Positions 8,545 to 16,057 of a stretch of DNA of 64,000 nucleotides are shown here, one piece after another. Within the stretch, counting starts at the first letter, position 1; the number at the start of each line of letters is the position of its first letter. Below the pieces are notes generated by a model. It did no database searches, was not told the DNA's origin, and saw nothing but the letters and a program-made list of their open reading frames with translations. The DNA comes from Amycolatopsis oliviviridis (lineage in GTDB: Bacteria; Actinomycetota; Actinomycetes; Mycobacteriales; Pseudonocardiaceae). The position numbers and the translations under genes were made by a program. The DNA lies in NCBI RefSeq assembly GCF_014654365.1, contig NZ_BNAY01000010.1:1-64000 (forward strand). Direction: 5' to 3'.

Positions 8545-9053
8545 TCCTTCGCCTCCGCGGAATCGCCGTACCAAGCCGGTTTCGTGGATTCTTCGTAATA
8601 GACCGTTCCGCCGCCGAGATAGCCCTCGACGCACGAGCGGACCCGGCGTTCGGTGTGCGGTTCCACCTCCGGCAGGTCCGACACCGGGAAGAAGCCGAAT
8701 TCGGCGATCTCGCCGGGGTCCGGCACGATCGCCGCCAAGGCGGTCTCGGGCATCCGGCCGGCGAACACGAACAGGTTGGACGCCGCACGGCGCGGCCGGG
8801 GCGGGAACCACACCACCCCGACCAGCCGTTCGAGCACTGGGGTGAAACCCAGTTCCTCCCGCACCTCGCGCACGCACGCCGCCATCGGGGACTCCCCGGA
8901 CTCGATCACGCCTCCCGGCAGGTCCCAGACCGGCTTGTACCCGGGCCGGACCAGGAGTACGCGGCCGGCGCCGTCGAGCTGCACCGCCCCGGCCGCGCCC
9001 CTGGTCCGGGCGAGTTGCGCGTAGTACGCGCTCTCGGCGGAGCCGTCAAACAT
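8541..9053 (-). CDS. Nudix hydrolase, copy B
   Basis: A 170-residue Nudix protein with an intact catalytic box (GVIESGE...REVREELGF). The start ATG at 9053 overlaps the end of the aldolase gene by eight bases. It carries the N-terminal extension (YYAQLARTRGAAG) that copy A seems to lack, plus a C-terminal tail with aromatic residues. It is the third gene of a coupled chain aldolase-Nudix-HAD, which suggests consecutive steps on one phosphorylated or nucleotide-linked intermediate (inference). Confidence 0.88.
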   Translation of the reverse strand: MFDGSAESAYYAQLARTRGAAGAVQLDGAGRVLLVRPGYKPVWDLPGGVIESGESPMAACVREVREELGFTPVLERLVGVVWFPPRPRRAASNLFVFAGRMPETALAAIVPDPGEIAEFGFFPVSDLPEVEPHTERRVRSCVEGYLGGGTVYYEESTKPAWYGDSAEAKE

Positions 9054-9816
9054 CCGCGAGCTGCTGTTCGACGGCCAGTCCCGGTTTCGGGAAGAGCAGG
9101 TTGGGCTCGATCCCGGCCAGCCCGCCACGCAGGATCGCCTGGAAGACCGCCGTCCGGGCGCTCATCTCGACCCTGGCCAGGTTCTCCACGGCCTCGGTCA
9201 GCCCACGGGCGAAGGTGAAGGCGCCGTGGCGGTACAGGACGCACGCGAGGCCGTGCCGCTTGAGTTCGTCCGCCCGCGGACCCAGCTTCTCCTTCAGCTG
9301 CGGAATGAGCTGATAGGTGTCGACGGCCGCGATCTCCGGCCGCTGGGCGATGCCGTCGGGCAGCTTGACCTCGGGCCGCTCCGACTCGCCGCTGAGCACC
9401 CCGCCCTTCACCGCGGTGTCGTCGGCGATCAGGCAGGGCACCTCGCCCAAGGTGTCCAGCTGGTTGACGCAGGACGGGATGCCCATGCCCAGCGAGGCGA
9501 ACGCGAGCACGTAGGCGCTGTGCGCGTGCACGATCGCGCGGCAGTCCGGGAACATCTCGTAGGCGGCCATGTGGATCAGCGCGCCCACCGGCGCCACTCC
9601 TCCGGTGCGTTCCCTCAGCTCGCCGGTCGCCGAGATCACCGTCATGTCACGCGGTGTCACCTTCCAGCGCGCGAAGGCCGAACCGGTGGAGGTGACGACG
9701 ATGTCGCCGTTGTCGGCCCGCACGCTCAGACCGCCGCCGGTGGTCTCGATCAACCCCCAGCGGGCCATGTCGTTGATGCTCTCCACCAGCAGCTGCCGCT
9801 CGGCTTCGTACAACAT
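9046..9816 (-). CDS. class II aldolase/adducin-domain protein, copy B
   Basis: A 256-residue paralogue of the protein at 3330; the two align end to end with shared blocks such as FPDC, AIVHxH, AFASLG, LDTxGEVPC and the C-terminal ARTA-F-A. The zinc motif is AIVHAHSAY. The position of the catalytic Glu is Gly (APVGALIH), so this copy probably cannot do standard retro-aldol chemistry. A clear AAGGAGAG site precedes the ATG. It is followed, with an eight-base overlap, by Nudix copy B. Function unknown; it could be an isomerase, a decarboxylase or a partner that forms mixed oligomers with copy A. Confidence 0.85.
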   Translation of the reverse strand: MLYEAERQLLVESINDMARWGLIETTGGGLSVRADNGDIVVTSTGSAFARWKVTPRDMTVISATGELRERTGGVAPVGALIHMAAYEMFPDCRAIVHAHSAYVLAFASLGMGIPSCVNQLDTLGEVPCLIADDTAVKGGVLSGESERPEVKLPDGIAQRPEIAAVDTYQLIPQLKEKLGPRADELKRHGLACVLYRHGAFTFARGLTEAVENLARVEMSARTAVFQAILRGGLAGIEPNLLFPKPGLAVEQQLADV

Positions 9817-9853
9817 GTTCTCTCCTTCGTCGTGGGTTTCCGGACCGGGAGGC

Positions 9854-11008
9854 TCAGCGGTGCAGGCGCGCCAGTTGTCCCGGGGTGGTGCTCTCCTTGC
9901 TCTGGAACCGTTCCCGCGGCCCCAGCCCGAATTCGGGCAGCGGCTGCTCGCGGCCCTCGATCAGGTCGACGGTGTACTCGCCGTACGCGGGCCCGAACTT
10001 GAACGCGTGCCCGCCCCCTCCGGCCAGCCAAGCGCCCTCCGAATCGGCCACCGGGGCGAGCAGGAAGTGCTGATCGGCGGTCAATTCGTATTGGCAGACG
10101 TGCCGGGACACCAGCGGCGCCTCCGCCAGCGCCGGGAACCGGTACCCCAGCGCCCGGCGGGCCGCCTTCTCCGCCTCCGGATCGGGACGGCGGTCGGCCA
10201 GGTCGGGATCGATGACCGGTGCGGCGCCGAGCGCGCCGCCGACCTTGAAACCGCTGTCGTCGACGTCCCCGGCCCCGTACGCGCCGCCGTCGACCCACAC
10301 CGGCAGGCCCGGTGTGCGCCACCGCGGTTCGACGCCGAAGTAGAAGACGTTCTGCCGGACGGACTCGATGTCCACCAGCCGCGGGAACCAGCGGCCCAGC
10401 CACGGGCCGCAGGCCCAGATCGTCCGGTCGGCGCGCAGCACCTCGCCGTCCACGATCGCCCGGCCCCGCGCGTCCGGCCGGGCGAGGGCGATGCGCAGCC
10501 GGGCTCCCGCCCGCAGCGTCCGGCGCATCAGGGTCAGTACGCCCAGCCGGGCTCGCAACACTCCGCTGCTCGGCTCGTACAGCACGAATTCGAGGTCGTC
10601 GCAGCGCACGTCGGGGAAGAAGTCGCGGGCCGCTTCGGGTGCCAGCCGCTCGACCGGGAGGCCCAGCGCTTCGAGACCGCGGGCGCTCTGTTCCTCGAAT
10701 TCGGCCTCCCCTCGGGCGAACCACACGACGCCGACGTTGTGGAACAGGTCGATTCCCTCCTCCGCCCCGATCTCCTGCCACAGTTCCCGGGCCCGCCAGG
10801 CCCGGCGGGTGTACCAGGCGTCGATGTCGCGGCCACCGCCGTAGGACAGCCGCAGTACCCGGGAGGTGTCGTGGCTGGAGCCACGCACGTGTCCCGGGGT
10901 GTACTGCTCGACGACGGTGACCGACCATCCTCGGTGGACAAGGCTGTGCGCGATGGACGCGCCGACGATCCCGGCACCGACCACCACCGCGGTGGGTGCG
11001 TCAGGCAT
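9854..11008 (-). CDS. FAD-dependent amine oxidase of the sarcosine/N-methyltryptophan oxidase family
   Basis: A 384-residue flavoenzyme. The N-terminal dinucleotide fold has VVVGAGIVGASIA; the characteristic C-terminal block GGGGHAFKFGPAYGE is present. The Cys in RHVCQYELTADQHF corresponds to the residue that covalently binds FAD in monomeric sarcosine oxidase. It should oxidise a secondary amine or amino acid to an imine with release of hydrogen peroxide. Its ATG overlaps the stop of the SerC-like aminotransferase by eight bases, so an amino acid made by that enzyme is a reasonable substrate (inference). Confidence 0.88.
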   Translation of the reverse strand: MPDAPTAVVVGAGIVGASIAHSLVHRGWSVTVVEQYTPGHVRGSSHDTSRVLRLSYGGGRDIDAWYTRRAWRARELWQEIGAEEGIDLFHNVGVVWFARGEAEFEEQSARGLEALGLPVERLAPEAARDFFPDVRCDDLEFVLYEPSSGVLRARLGVLTLMRRTLRAGARLRIALARPDARGRAIVDGEVLRADRTIWACGPWLGRWFPRLVDIESVRQNVFYFGVEPRWRTPGLPVWVDGGAYGAGDVDDSGFKVGGALGAAPVIDPDLADRRPDPEAEKAARRALGYRFPALAEAPLVSRHVCQYELTADQHFLLAPVADSEGAWLAGGGGHAFKFGPAYGEYTVDLIEGREQPLPEFGLGPRERFQSKESTTPGQLARLHR

Positions 11009-12227
11009 GGGCTCTCCTTTCCCGCCCGGCGGTGTCGCCGAGCTGTGCGATCGCGTGGTCGATACAGGACAGGAGCGCTTCGGCGTCGGCGATGTCGATC
11101 GCCGGGAACATTCCGACGCGGATCTGGTTCCGGCCGAAGCTGCGATGGGGTTCCAGGTCGAGGATTCCGTGCGCTCGCAGCCCGGCGACCATCGCCGTCG
11201 CGTCGACGTGCCCGGCGAACTCGACGGTCGCGACCACCGGCGAGCGCTGGGCCGGGTCGGCGACGAACGGTGCCGCGTAGGGCGAATCCTCGGCCCAGCC
11301 GTAGACCAGCTCGGCCGTTTTCGCCGCCTTGGCCGCGGCGGCGGCCAGCCCGCCGAGACCGAGCAGCCAGTCGATCTGCTCGGCGAACAGGAACAGCGAC
11401 GCCACCGAAGGGGTGTTGAAAGTGAGGTCCCGCGCCGAATGGTCGAGGGCTGCGGGCAGGCTGAAGAACTCGGGGATGTACCGGCCGCTCGCCGCGATCT
11501 CCTCGGCGCGGGCCACCGCAGCCGGGGACATCAGCGCGATCCACAGCCCGCCGTCGGCGCCGAAGCACTTCTGTGGAGCGAAATAGTAGACGTCGAACGC
11601 TTCCGGCCGCACGAGCATGCCGCCCGCGGCGCTGGTCCCGTCGACCAGCACCAGGCCCTCGGCGCCGGGCACCCGGCGGATCGGCATGGCCACGCCGGTC
11701 GAGGTCTCGTTCTGCGTGAGCGCGTAGGCGTCGACGTCCGGCTCCGCGCGCGGTTCCGGATGGGTTCCGGGCGGGCTCTCGATCACCGAAGGCTCGGCGA
11801 GCCAGGGCGTGCCTCTGTCAACCGAGGTGAACCGGCCGGAGAACTCGCCGAAGGACAGGTGCTGGGCGCGGCTCCGGACGAGTCCGTAGGTGGCGATGTT
11901 CCAGAAGGCCGTGCCACCTCCGTTGCCGAGCACCACCTGGTAGTCCTCGGGCAGGGCGAACAGCTCCCGCAGCCCGGCGCGGACCCGGCCGAGCAACGCG
12001 CGCACCGAGCCGCGCCGGTACGAGGTTCCCAGGAAATCCGCGCCGCGCGAGGCGAGCGCGGCCAGTTGTTCGGGCCGCACTTTCGCCGGGCCGCAGCCGA
12101 ATCTCCCGTCGGCGGGCAAAAGGCCGTCCGGAAGGCTGAAATCCACCACTCGATCGTCAGGCACAAGACCGGATCGTAGAGCCTTTCCACGCACGTCGAC
12201 GTTCACCGGAGCTTCCCTGTGGGACAT
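11001..12227 (-). CDS. SerC-like class V aminotransferase
   Basis: A PLP enzyme of about 408 residues resembling actinobacterial phosphoserine transaminase: FGCGPAKVRPEQL near the N-terminus, TQNETSTGVA, LVDGTSAAGG, and the Schiff-base Lys in APQKCFGADGG. A housekeeping SerC is expected elsewhere in the genome, so this is probably a cluster-dedicated copy acting on a phosphohydroxypyruvate-like keto acid. Start is uncertain: ATG 12227 lacks a good ribosome site, while GTG 12206 has AGGGAAG six bases upstream. First gene of the 12227-6600 operon and divergent from the UDP-glucose dehydrogenase. Confidence 0.85.
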   Translation of the reverse strand: MSHREAPVNVDVRGKALRSGLVPDDRVVDFSLPDGLLPADGRFGCGPAKVRPEQLAALASRGADFLGTSYRRGSVRALLGRVRAGLRELFALPEDYQVVLGNGGGTAFWNIATYGLVRSRAQHLSFGEFSGRFTSVDRGTPWLAEPSVIESPPGTHPEPRAEPDVDAYALTQNETSTGVAMPIRRVPGAEGLVLVDGTSAAGGMLVRPEAFDVYYFAPQKCFGADGGLWIALMSPAAVARAEEIAASGRYIPEFFSLPAALDHSARDLTFNTPSVASLFLFAEQIDWLLGLGGLAAAAAKAAKTAELVYGWAEDSPYAAPFVADPAQRSPVVATVEFAGHVDATAMVAGLRAHGILDLEPHRSFGRNQIRVGMFPAIDIADAEALLSCIDHAIAQLGDTAGRERRAHA

Positions 12228-12359
12228 TTGTGGGACGCCTATGGAAATCGTGTGGAACTGCGAAAAAGGGTCGATCATCGGCGGATTTCGGGTTGACCTC
12301 GGCAAGCGGGACGAAGCAATATCGGACCGGCAACCCAGGCCACCGAGGGGACACCAGTC

Positions 12360-13694
12360 ATGCGAATAACCGTTCTCGGGACCGGCTATCTGGGTGCCAC
12401 GCACGCGGCCTGCATGGCCGAAATGGGATTCGAAGTACTCGGTATGGACACCGATCCGGAGAAGATTTCCGCGCTCTCAGCCGGAACACCCCCGTTCTAC
12501 GAGCCGGGCCTCGAGCCTCTCGTCCGCCGTCATCTGAGATCCGGCAGGCTCAGATTCACTTCCTCGTACAGTGAGGTAGAAAAGTTCGCCGCCGGCGCAC
12601 TCACCCTGCATTTCCTCTGCGTCGGAACGCCGGAGAAGAAGACCGACAGGGCGGCCGATCTCCGTTTTCTCGAAGAGGCGATCGACCGGTTGGCCGTCGT
12701 CCTGCGCGGGCCGAGCCTGGTGGTCGGGAAATCGACGGTCCCGGTCGGCACCGCGGAACGGCTCGCTCGCCGACTGAACGCACACGCGCCCGCCGGTGCG
12801 CACGTCGAACTGGCCTGGAATCCGGAGTTCCTGCGCGAGGGTTTCGCCATCGGCGACACGCTCGACCCGGCGCGGCTCGTCTTCGGCGTGAGTTCCCCGC
12901 GTGCCGAATCGCTGCTGCGCGAGGTGTACCGGATCCCGCTCGGCCGCGGCGTGCCGCTCGTGGTCACCGATCTGCCCACGGCGGAACTGGTCAAGGTGTC
13001 CGCCAACGCGTTCCTGGCCACCAAGATCTCGTTCATCAACGCCATGGCCGAGGTCTGCGAGAGCACCGGTGCCGACGTCACCCACCTGGCCCGCGCGCTC
13101 GCCCACGATCCGCGCATCGGCGGGCAGTACCTGCTTCCCGGCCTCGGTTTCGGCGGCGGCTGCCTGCCCAAGGACCTCCGGGCCTTCCGGGTCCGCGCCG
13201 GCGAACTCGGCATCGGTCACACCTTGGGTTTCCTGCGCGAGGTCGACGCCGTCAACCTCCGTCGACGACGCCGGATGGTCGACCTCACCCGCGAGCGGTG
13301 CGGCGGTTCCTTCCGCGGCAAACGGGTCGCCGTCTGGGGCGCGGCGTTCAAACCCGGCTCGGACGACATCCGCGATTCGCCCGCGCTCAGTGTCGCCGCG
13401 TCCATCCAGCTCCAAGGCGCCGAGGTGACCGTGTACGACCCGAAGGCCGCGGACAACGCGTACAAGAGTTTCCCGAACCTCACCTTCGCGAGTTCCGCGC
13501 TGGAGGCGGCGATCGGTGCCGACGTGCTCCTGCATCTCACCGAATGGCAGGAGTTCCGTGAACTCGACCCGGCGGTGATCGGCGCCGTGGTCACCACGCG
13601 CCAGGTCGTCGACGGCCGCAACACCCTGGACGCGCGGCGGTGGCAAGAGGCGGGCTGGAGTTTTCACGCGCTCGGGCGTCCCGCCCGCCGATGA
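12360..13694 (+). CDS. UDP-glucose/GDP-mannose dehydrogenase family enzyme
   Basis: A 444-residue NAD-dependent four-electron sugar-nucleotide dehydrogenase. The N-terminal Rossmann motif is VLGTGYLGATHAA; the central domain has the Lys of LVKVSANAFLATK and the catalytic Cys in GFGGGCLPKD (about residue 267); the C-terminal UDP-binding domain has WGAAFKPGSDDIRDSP. It should oxidise UDP-glucose to UDP-glucuronate, possibly feeding the GT4 enzyme. It is monocistronic and divergent from the SerC-like gene, with a 132-bp gap between the two. Confidence 0.88.
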   Translation: MRITVLGTGYLGATHAACMAEMGFEVLGMDTDPEKISALSAGTPPFYEPGLEPLVRRHLRSGRLRFTSSYSEVEKFAAGALTLHFLCVGTPEKKTDRAADLRFLEEAIDRLAVVLRGPSLVVGKSTVPVGTAERLARRLNAHAPAGAHVELAWNPEFLREGFAIGDTLDPARLVFGVSSPRAESLLREVYRIPLGRGVPLVVTDLPTAELVKVSANAFLATKISFINAMAEVCESTGADVTHLARALAHDPRIGGQYLLPGLGFGGGCLPKDLRAFRVRAGELGIGHTLGFLREVDAVNLRRRRRMVDLTRERCGGSFRGKRVAVWGAAFKPGSDDIRDSPALSVAASIQLQGAEVTVYDPKAADNAYKSFPNLTFASSALEAAIGADVLLHLTEWQEFRELDPAVIGAVVTTRQVVDGRNTLDARRWQEAGWSFHALGRPARR

Positions 13695-13738
13695 CCAGGG
13701 CCCTGGAGTGTTTCCCCTGTCCCCGCCGGTCGTCCGGC

Positions 13739-13769
13739 TTGGCTTGGAGCGCGCTCCAGGTCCTAGCGT
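13739..13769 (+). promoter_or_regulatory. MerR-type promoter
   Basis: A -35 element TTGGCT (13739-13744) and a -10 element TAGCGT (13764-13769) are separated by 19 bases, the over-long spacing typical of MerR-activated promoters. The spacer holds a perfect 14-bp palindrome, TGGAGCGCGCTCCA (13745-13758). MerR/reductase pairs in actinomycetes often carry such promoters. Only a broken aldo/keto reductase lies downstream and no MerR gene is in the window. Confidence 0.75.
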
Positions 13770-13792
13770 CGGAGGCGTTCGTCAGCCGTTGA

Positions 13793-14170
13793 GGTATCGA
13801 GGAGACCGTCGGGGCGATGGCCGAGCTGGTCGAGGCGGGCGAGGTCCGTCATCTGGGCCTGTCCGGGGTCGACGGCGAGCTGCTGCGACGGGCGCACGCG
13901 GTGCACCCGATCACCGCGGTGCAGAGCGAGTACTCGCTGTGGACCCGCGACGTCGAGACGGTCACCCCGGTGCTGGCCGAGCTGGGAGTCGGGCTCGTGC
14001 CGTACTCGCCGCTGGGGCGGGGGTTCCTGACCGGCACCCTGGACCACTCCACACTGGGCTAGAAGGACTTCCGGCGCACCGAAGCACTGTCCGCGCTGGA
14101 CCCGCTGAGCGACCAGGTGACAGGCGAGCGCTACACCCCCGCGCACACCGCTGAGGTCGCGCGGGGTTAG
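13793..14170 (+). pseudogene. aldo/keto reductase remnant
   Basis: From about 13793 the frame reads GIEETVGAMAELVEAG, then VRHLGLSGV, QSEYSLWTRDVE and VPYSPLGRGFLTG, all typical aldo/keto reductase blocks. A stop codon (TAG) interrupts it at 14060-14062, and the same frame then continues with recognisable KDFRR and the family tail to a stop at 14168-14170. The N-terminal half with the catalytic Tyr and Lys is missing, and a TGA lies just upstream of GIEET. It is a decayed gene still preceded by an intact-looking MerR-type promoter. Confidence 0.8.
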
Positions 14171-14236
14171 CGCCCGCGGGCCGTTCGGCCCGAGAGTCCG
14201 TACGCTGGATCCTGTCGGCTGTCTCTGGGGGTGGTC

Positions 14237-15040
14237 ATGGGAAGAGTCGCCATCATCGGTGATGTCGGCGGGCACCCGGTTCAATTGCGCCGGGCCTTGG
14301 CCTGGCTCGGTGCCTCCGAAGGGGAACTTCCACCGGATCTGACCGTGATCCAGGTGGGCGATCTCGTCGATCGCGGCCCGGACAGCGCGGGAGTGCTCGA
14401 CATCGTGGCGAAGTTGCTGGACGGGCGGCGCTGGATCCAGCTCGCGGGAAACCACGAGACGCAGTACTTGCCGGGCGGGGCCGTCTTCTGGCGCGAACCT
14501 CTCGCGGAGGGCGACGTGGCTCGGCTGCGGCAGTGGTGGGCCGATGGGCGGTTGCGTGTGGCCGAAACCGTCCGTACCGCAGCGGGCGAGGAACTACTGG
14601 TCACTCACGCGGGCTTGACGCTCGCCTGCTGGCAACGGCTGGGAGAACCGATGTCGGCGACCGCGGCCGCGGAGTCGCTCAACGAGCGTCCGGAGTTGAT
14701 CTGGGAAATCGGTGCACACGGCCGCGACGGCAATGCGGGTCCGCTGTGGGCCGAATCGGGCGCGGCGCTGCACGAACCCTGGATGGGCTATCGCGGTGTC
14801 GTACCCTTCGGCCAGATCCACGGGCACTCCACGGTCGCGCGGTTCGCCGATCGAACCTGGCGGTGCGCCGGGCGGGTCCGGCAACGCGCGGCGGTCGATT
14901 GGCAAGCCCGCCACGTTCACGTGCGTGTCGGAGGACGCGTGTTCACCGGCGTCGACCCGGGGCACGGCCGGACCGGCGCCGCCGATTGGCAACCGCTGGT
15001 CCTCGACGACGCCACCGTCACGACCCCGAGCCTGCGCTAG
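14237..15040 (+). CDS. metallophosphoesterase
   Basis: A 267-residue calcineurin-like phosphoesterase of the PPP type. Metal motifs are in order: IGDVGGH (D-x-[GH] variant), VGDLVDRGPDS, AGNHE, then LLVTHAGL and FGQIHGHS. That set supports a two-metal Ser/Thr-type phosphatase or nucleotide phosphohydrolase. ATG at 14237 follows a GGGGG stretch; an in-frame GTG at 14231 is possible. It stands alone on the strand, with no partner that indicates a substrate. Confidence 0.88.
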   Translation: MGRVAIIGDVGGHPVQLRRALAWLGASEGELPPDLTVIQVGDLVDRGPDSAGVLDIVAKLLDGRRWIQLAGNHETQYLPGGAVFWREPLAEGDVARLRQWWADGRLRVAETVRTAAGEELLVTHAGLTLACWQRLGEPMSATAAAESLNERPELIWEIGAHGRDGNAGPLWAESGAALHEPWMGYRGVVPFGQIHGHSTVARFADRTWRCAGRVRQRAAVDWQARHVHVRVGGRVFTGVDPGHGRTGAADWQPLVLDDATVTTPSLR

Positions 15041-15160
15041 GACGATGGACTGACCTCGGGTCCGGGTCCCGTTCAGCAAAAGGCTCTGTTCAAGTCATCT
15101 GGCGTTCGAAGGGCACTGATTGACTCTGTCGCGTCGGCCACCTTCTCGCGACGAGGACAA

Positions 15161-15706
15161 ATGACTCAGCCCGTATCCCCCGGCAGCGGCGACGGCGATC
15201 CGTTGGCCACATTCGCCGCCGAACTCGAGGGAATCCAGGCGAAGGCCGCAGCGGCGCAGGAACGCCTCCGGTCCGCCGTCGCCACCGTGCAGGCACCCGA
15301 CGGAGCGGTCTCGGTGACCGTCGGCCCGAGCGGGGCCCTCCAAGACCTCAGATTCGGTGCCCGCGCGTACGAACGTTCCCCGCAGGCCCTGTCCGGTCTG
15401 GTGATGCAGCTGATCGGCCGCGCGCAGCAGAAGGTGTCGGCCGAGGTCGCCGAGGCCTTCGGCGGCTTGGTGGGCGAGAGCTCGGCCGCCCGCGAGCTGC
15501 TGGACGAGTTCCTGCCGGAACCCGGACAGGACAACGAACCGCCCCCGGACAACCGGAACGAGTTCCCGCCGGCACAGGACGCCGGACCGCGGCCGCCCTC
15601 GCCGCCGCACCGCCCGCCGACTCCCCCGCCGGCTCAGCAGGGCCAGCCACGCCGCCGTCCCCGGCCCGCTCAGGAAGAGGACGAAGGTGAAAGCAATCCT
15701 TGGTAG
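15161..15706 (+). CDS. YbaB/EbfC-like protein of a type VII secretion cassette
   Basis: A 181-residue protein. Residues about 14-110 form a YbaB/EbfC-like domain (helix, then VTVGPSGALQDLRFG, then helices), as found in ESX-linked genes of actinomycetes, where it may act as a chaperone or nucleoid protein. The C-terminal third is a disordered Pro/acidic tail. GAGGA precedes the ATG. It is the first gene of a three-gene cassette with spacings of 15 bases and a four-base overlap, so the three are cotranslated. Confidence 0.8.
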   Translation: MTQPVSPGSGDGDPLATFAAELEGIQAKAAAAQERLRSAVATVQAPDGAVSVTVGPSGALQDLRFGARAYERSPQALSGLVMQLIGRAQQKVSAEVAEAFGGLVGESSAARELLDEFLPEPGQDNEPPPDNRNEFPPAQDAGPRPPSPPHRPPTPPPAQQGQPRRRPRPAQEEDEGESNPW

Positions 15707-15721
15707 GACAGAGGAGTAACA

Positions 15722-16057
15722 GTGGTTTCCGGAGCAGGTTTCTCGGTCGACCCGGCCGAGTTGCGGAAGTTCAGCCGGTTCCTGTCGGACACCACGCAAC
15801 CGGCGGTCCAGGACGCGGCGAACCGGATGCAGGCCGCCAACGGGTTCGACAACGCCGCGTTCGGGTTCCTGCTCGCACAGGCACTGGCCGTGCCCTCGCG
15901 GATCACCATGGCGACGATCACCGGTGAGATCGACAAACTCGTCGGCGACATCGGCAAATCCGCGGCCGACGTGAAGAAGGCGGCCGACATGTACGCGAAT
16001 CAGGACGCGGACGCGGCCACGACCATCGGGACCTTCAAGACGGAGCTGGGCCAATGA
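15722..16057 (+). CDS. EspC/WXG100-like small secreted protein
   Basis: A 111-residue all-helical protein (GTG start after an AGAGGAGT site). It has an ESX-secretion-associated layout: FSVDPAELRKFSRFL, a central hydrophobic stretch, and a C-terminal helix with VKKAADMYANQDADAA, close to EspC-like secreted proteins. It should pair with the large protein encoded next, whose ATG overlaps its stop. No signal peptide is present, as expected for type VII export. Confidence 0.75.
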   Translation: MVSGAGFSVDPAELRKFSRFLSDTTQPAVQDAANRMQAANGFDNAAFGFLLAQALAVPSRITMATITGEIDKLVGDIGKSAADVKKAADMYANQDADAATTIGTFKTELGQ

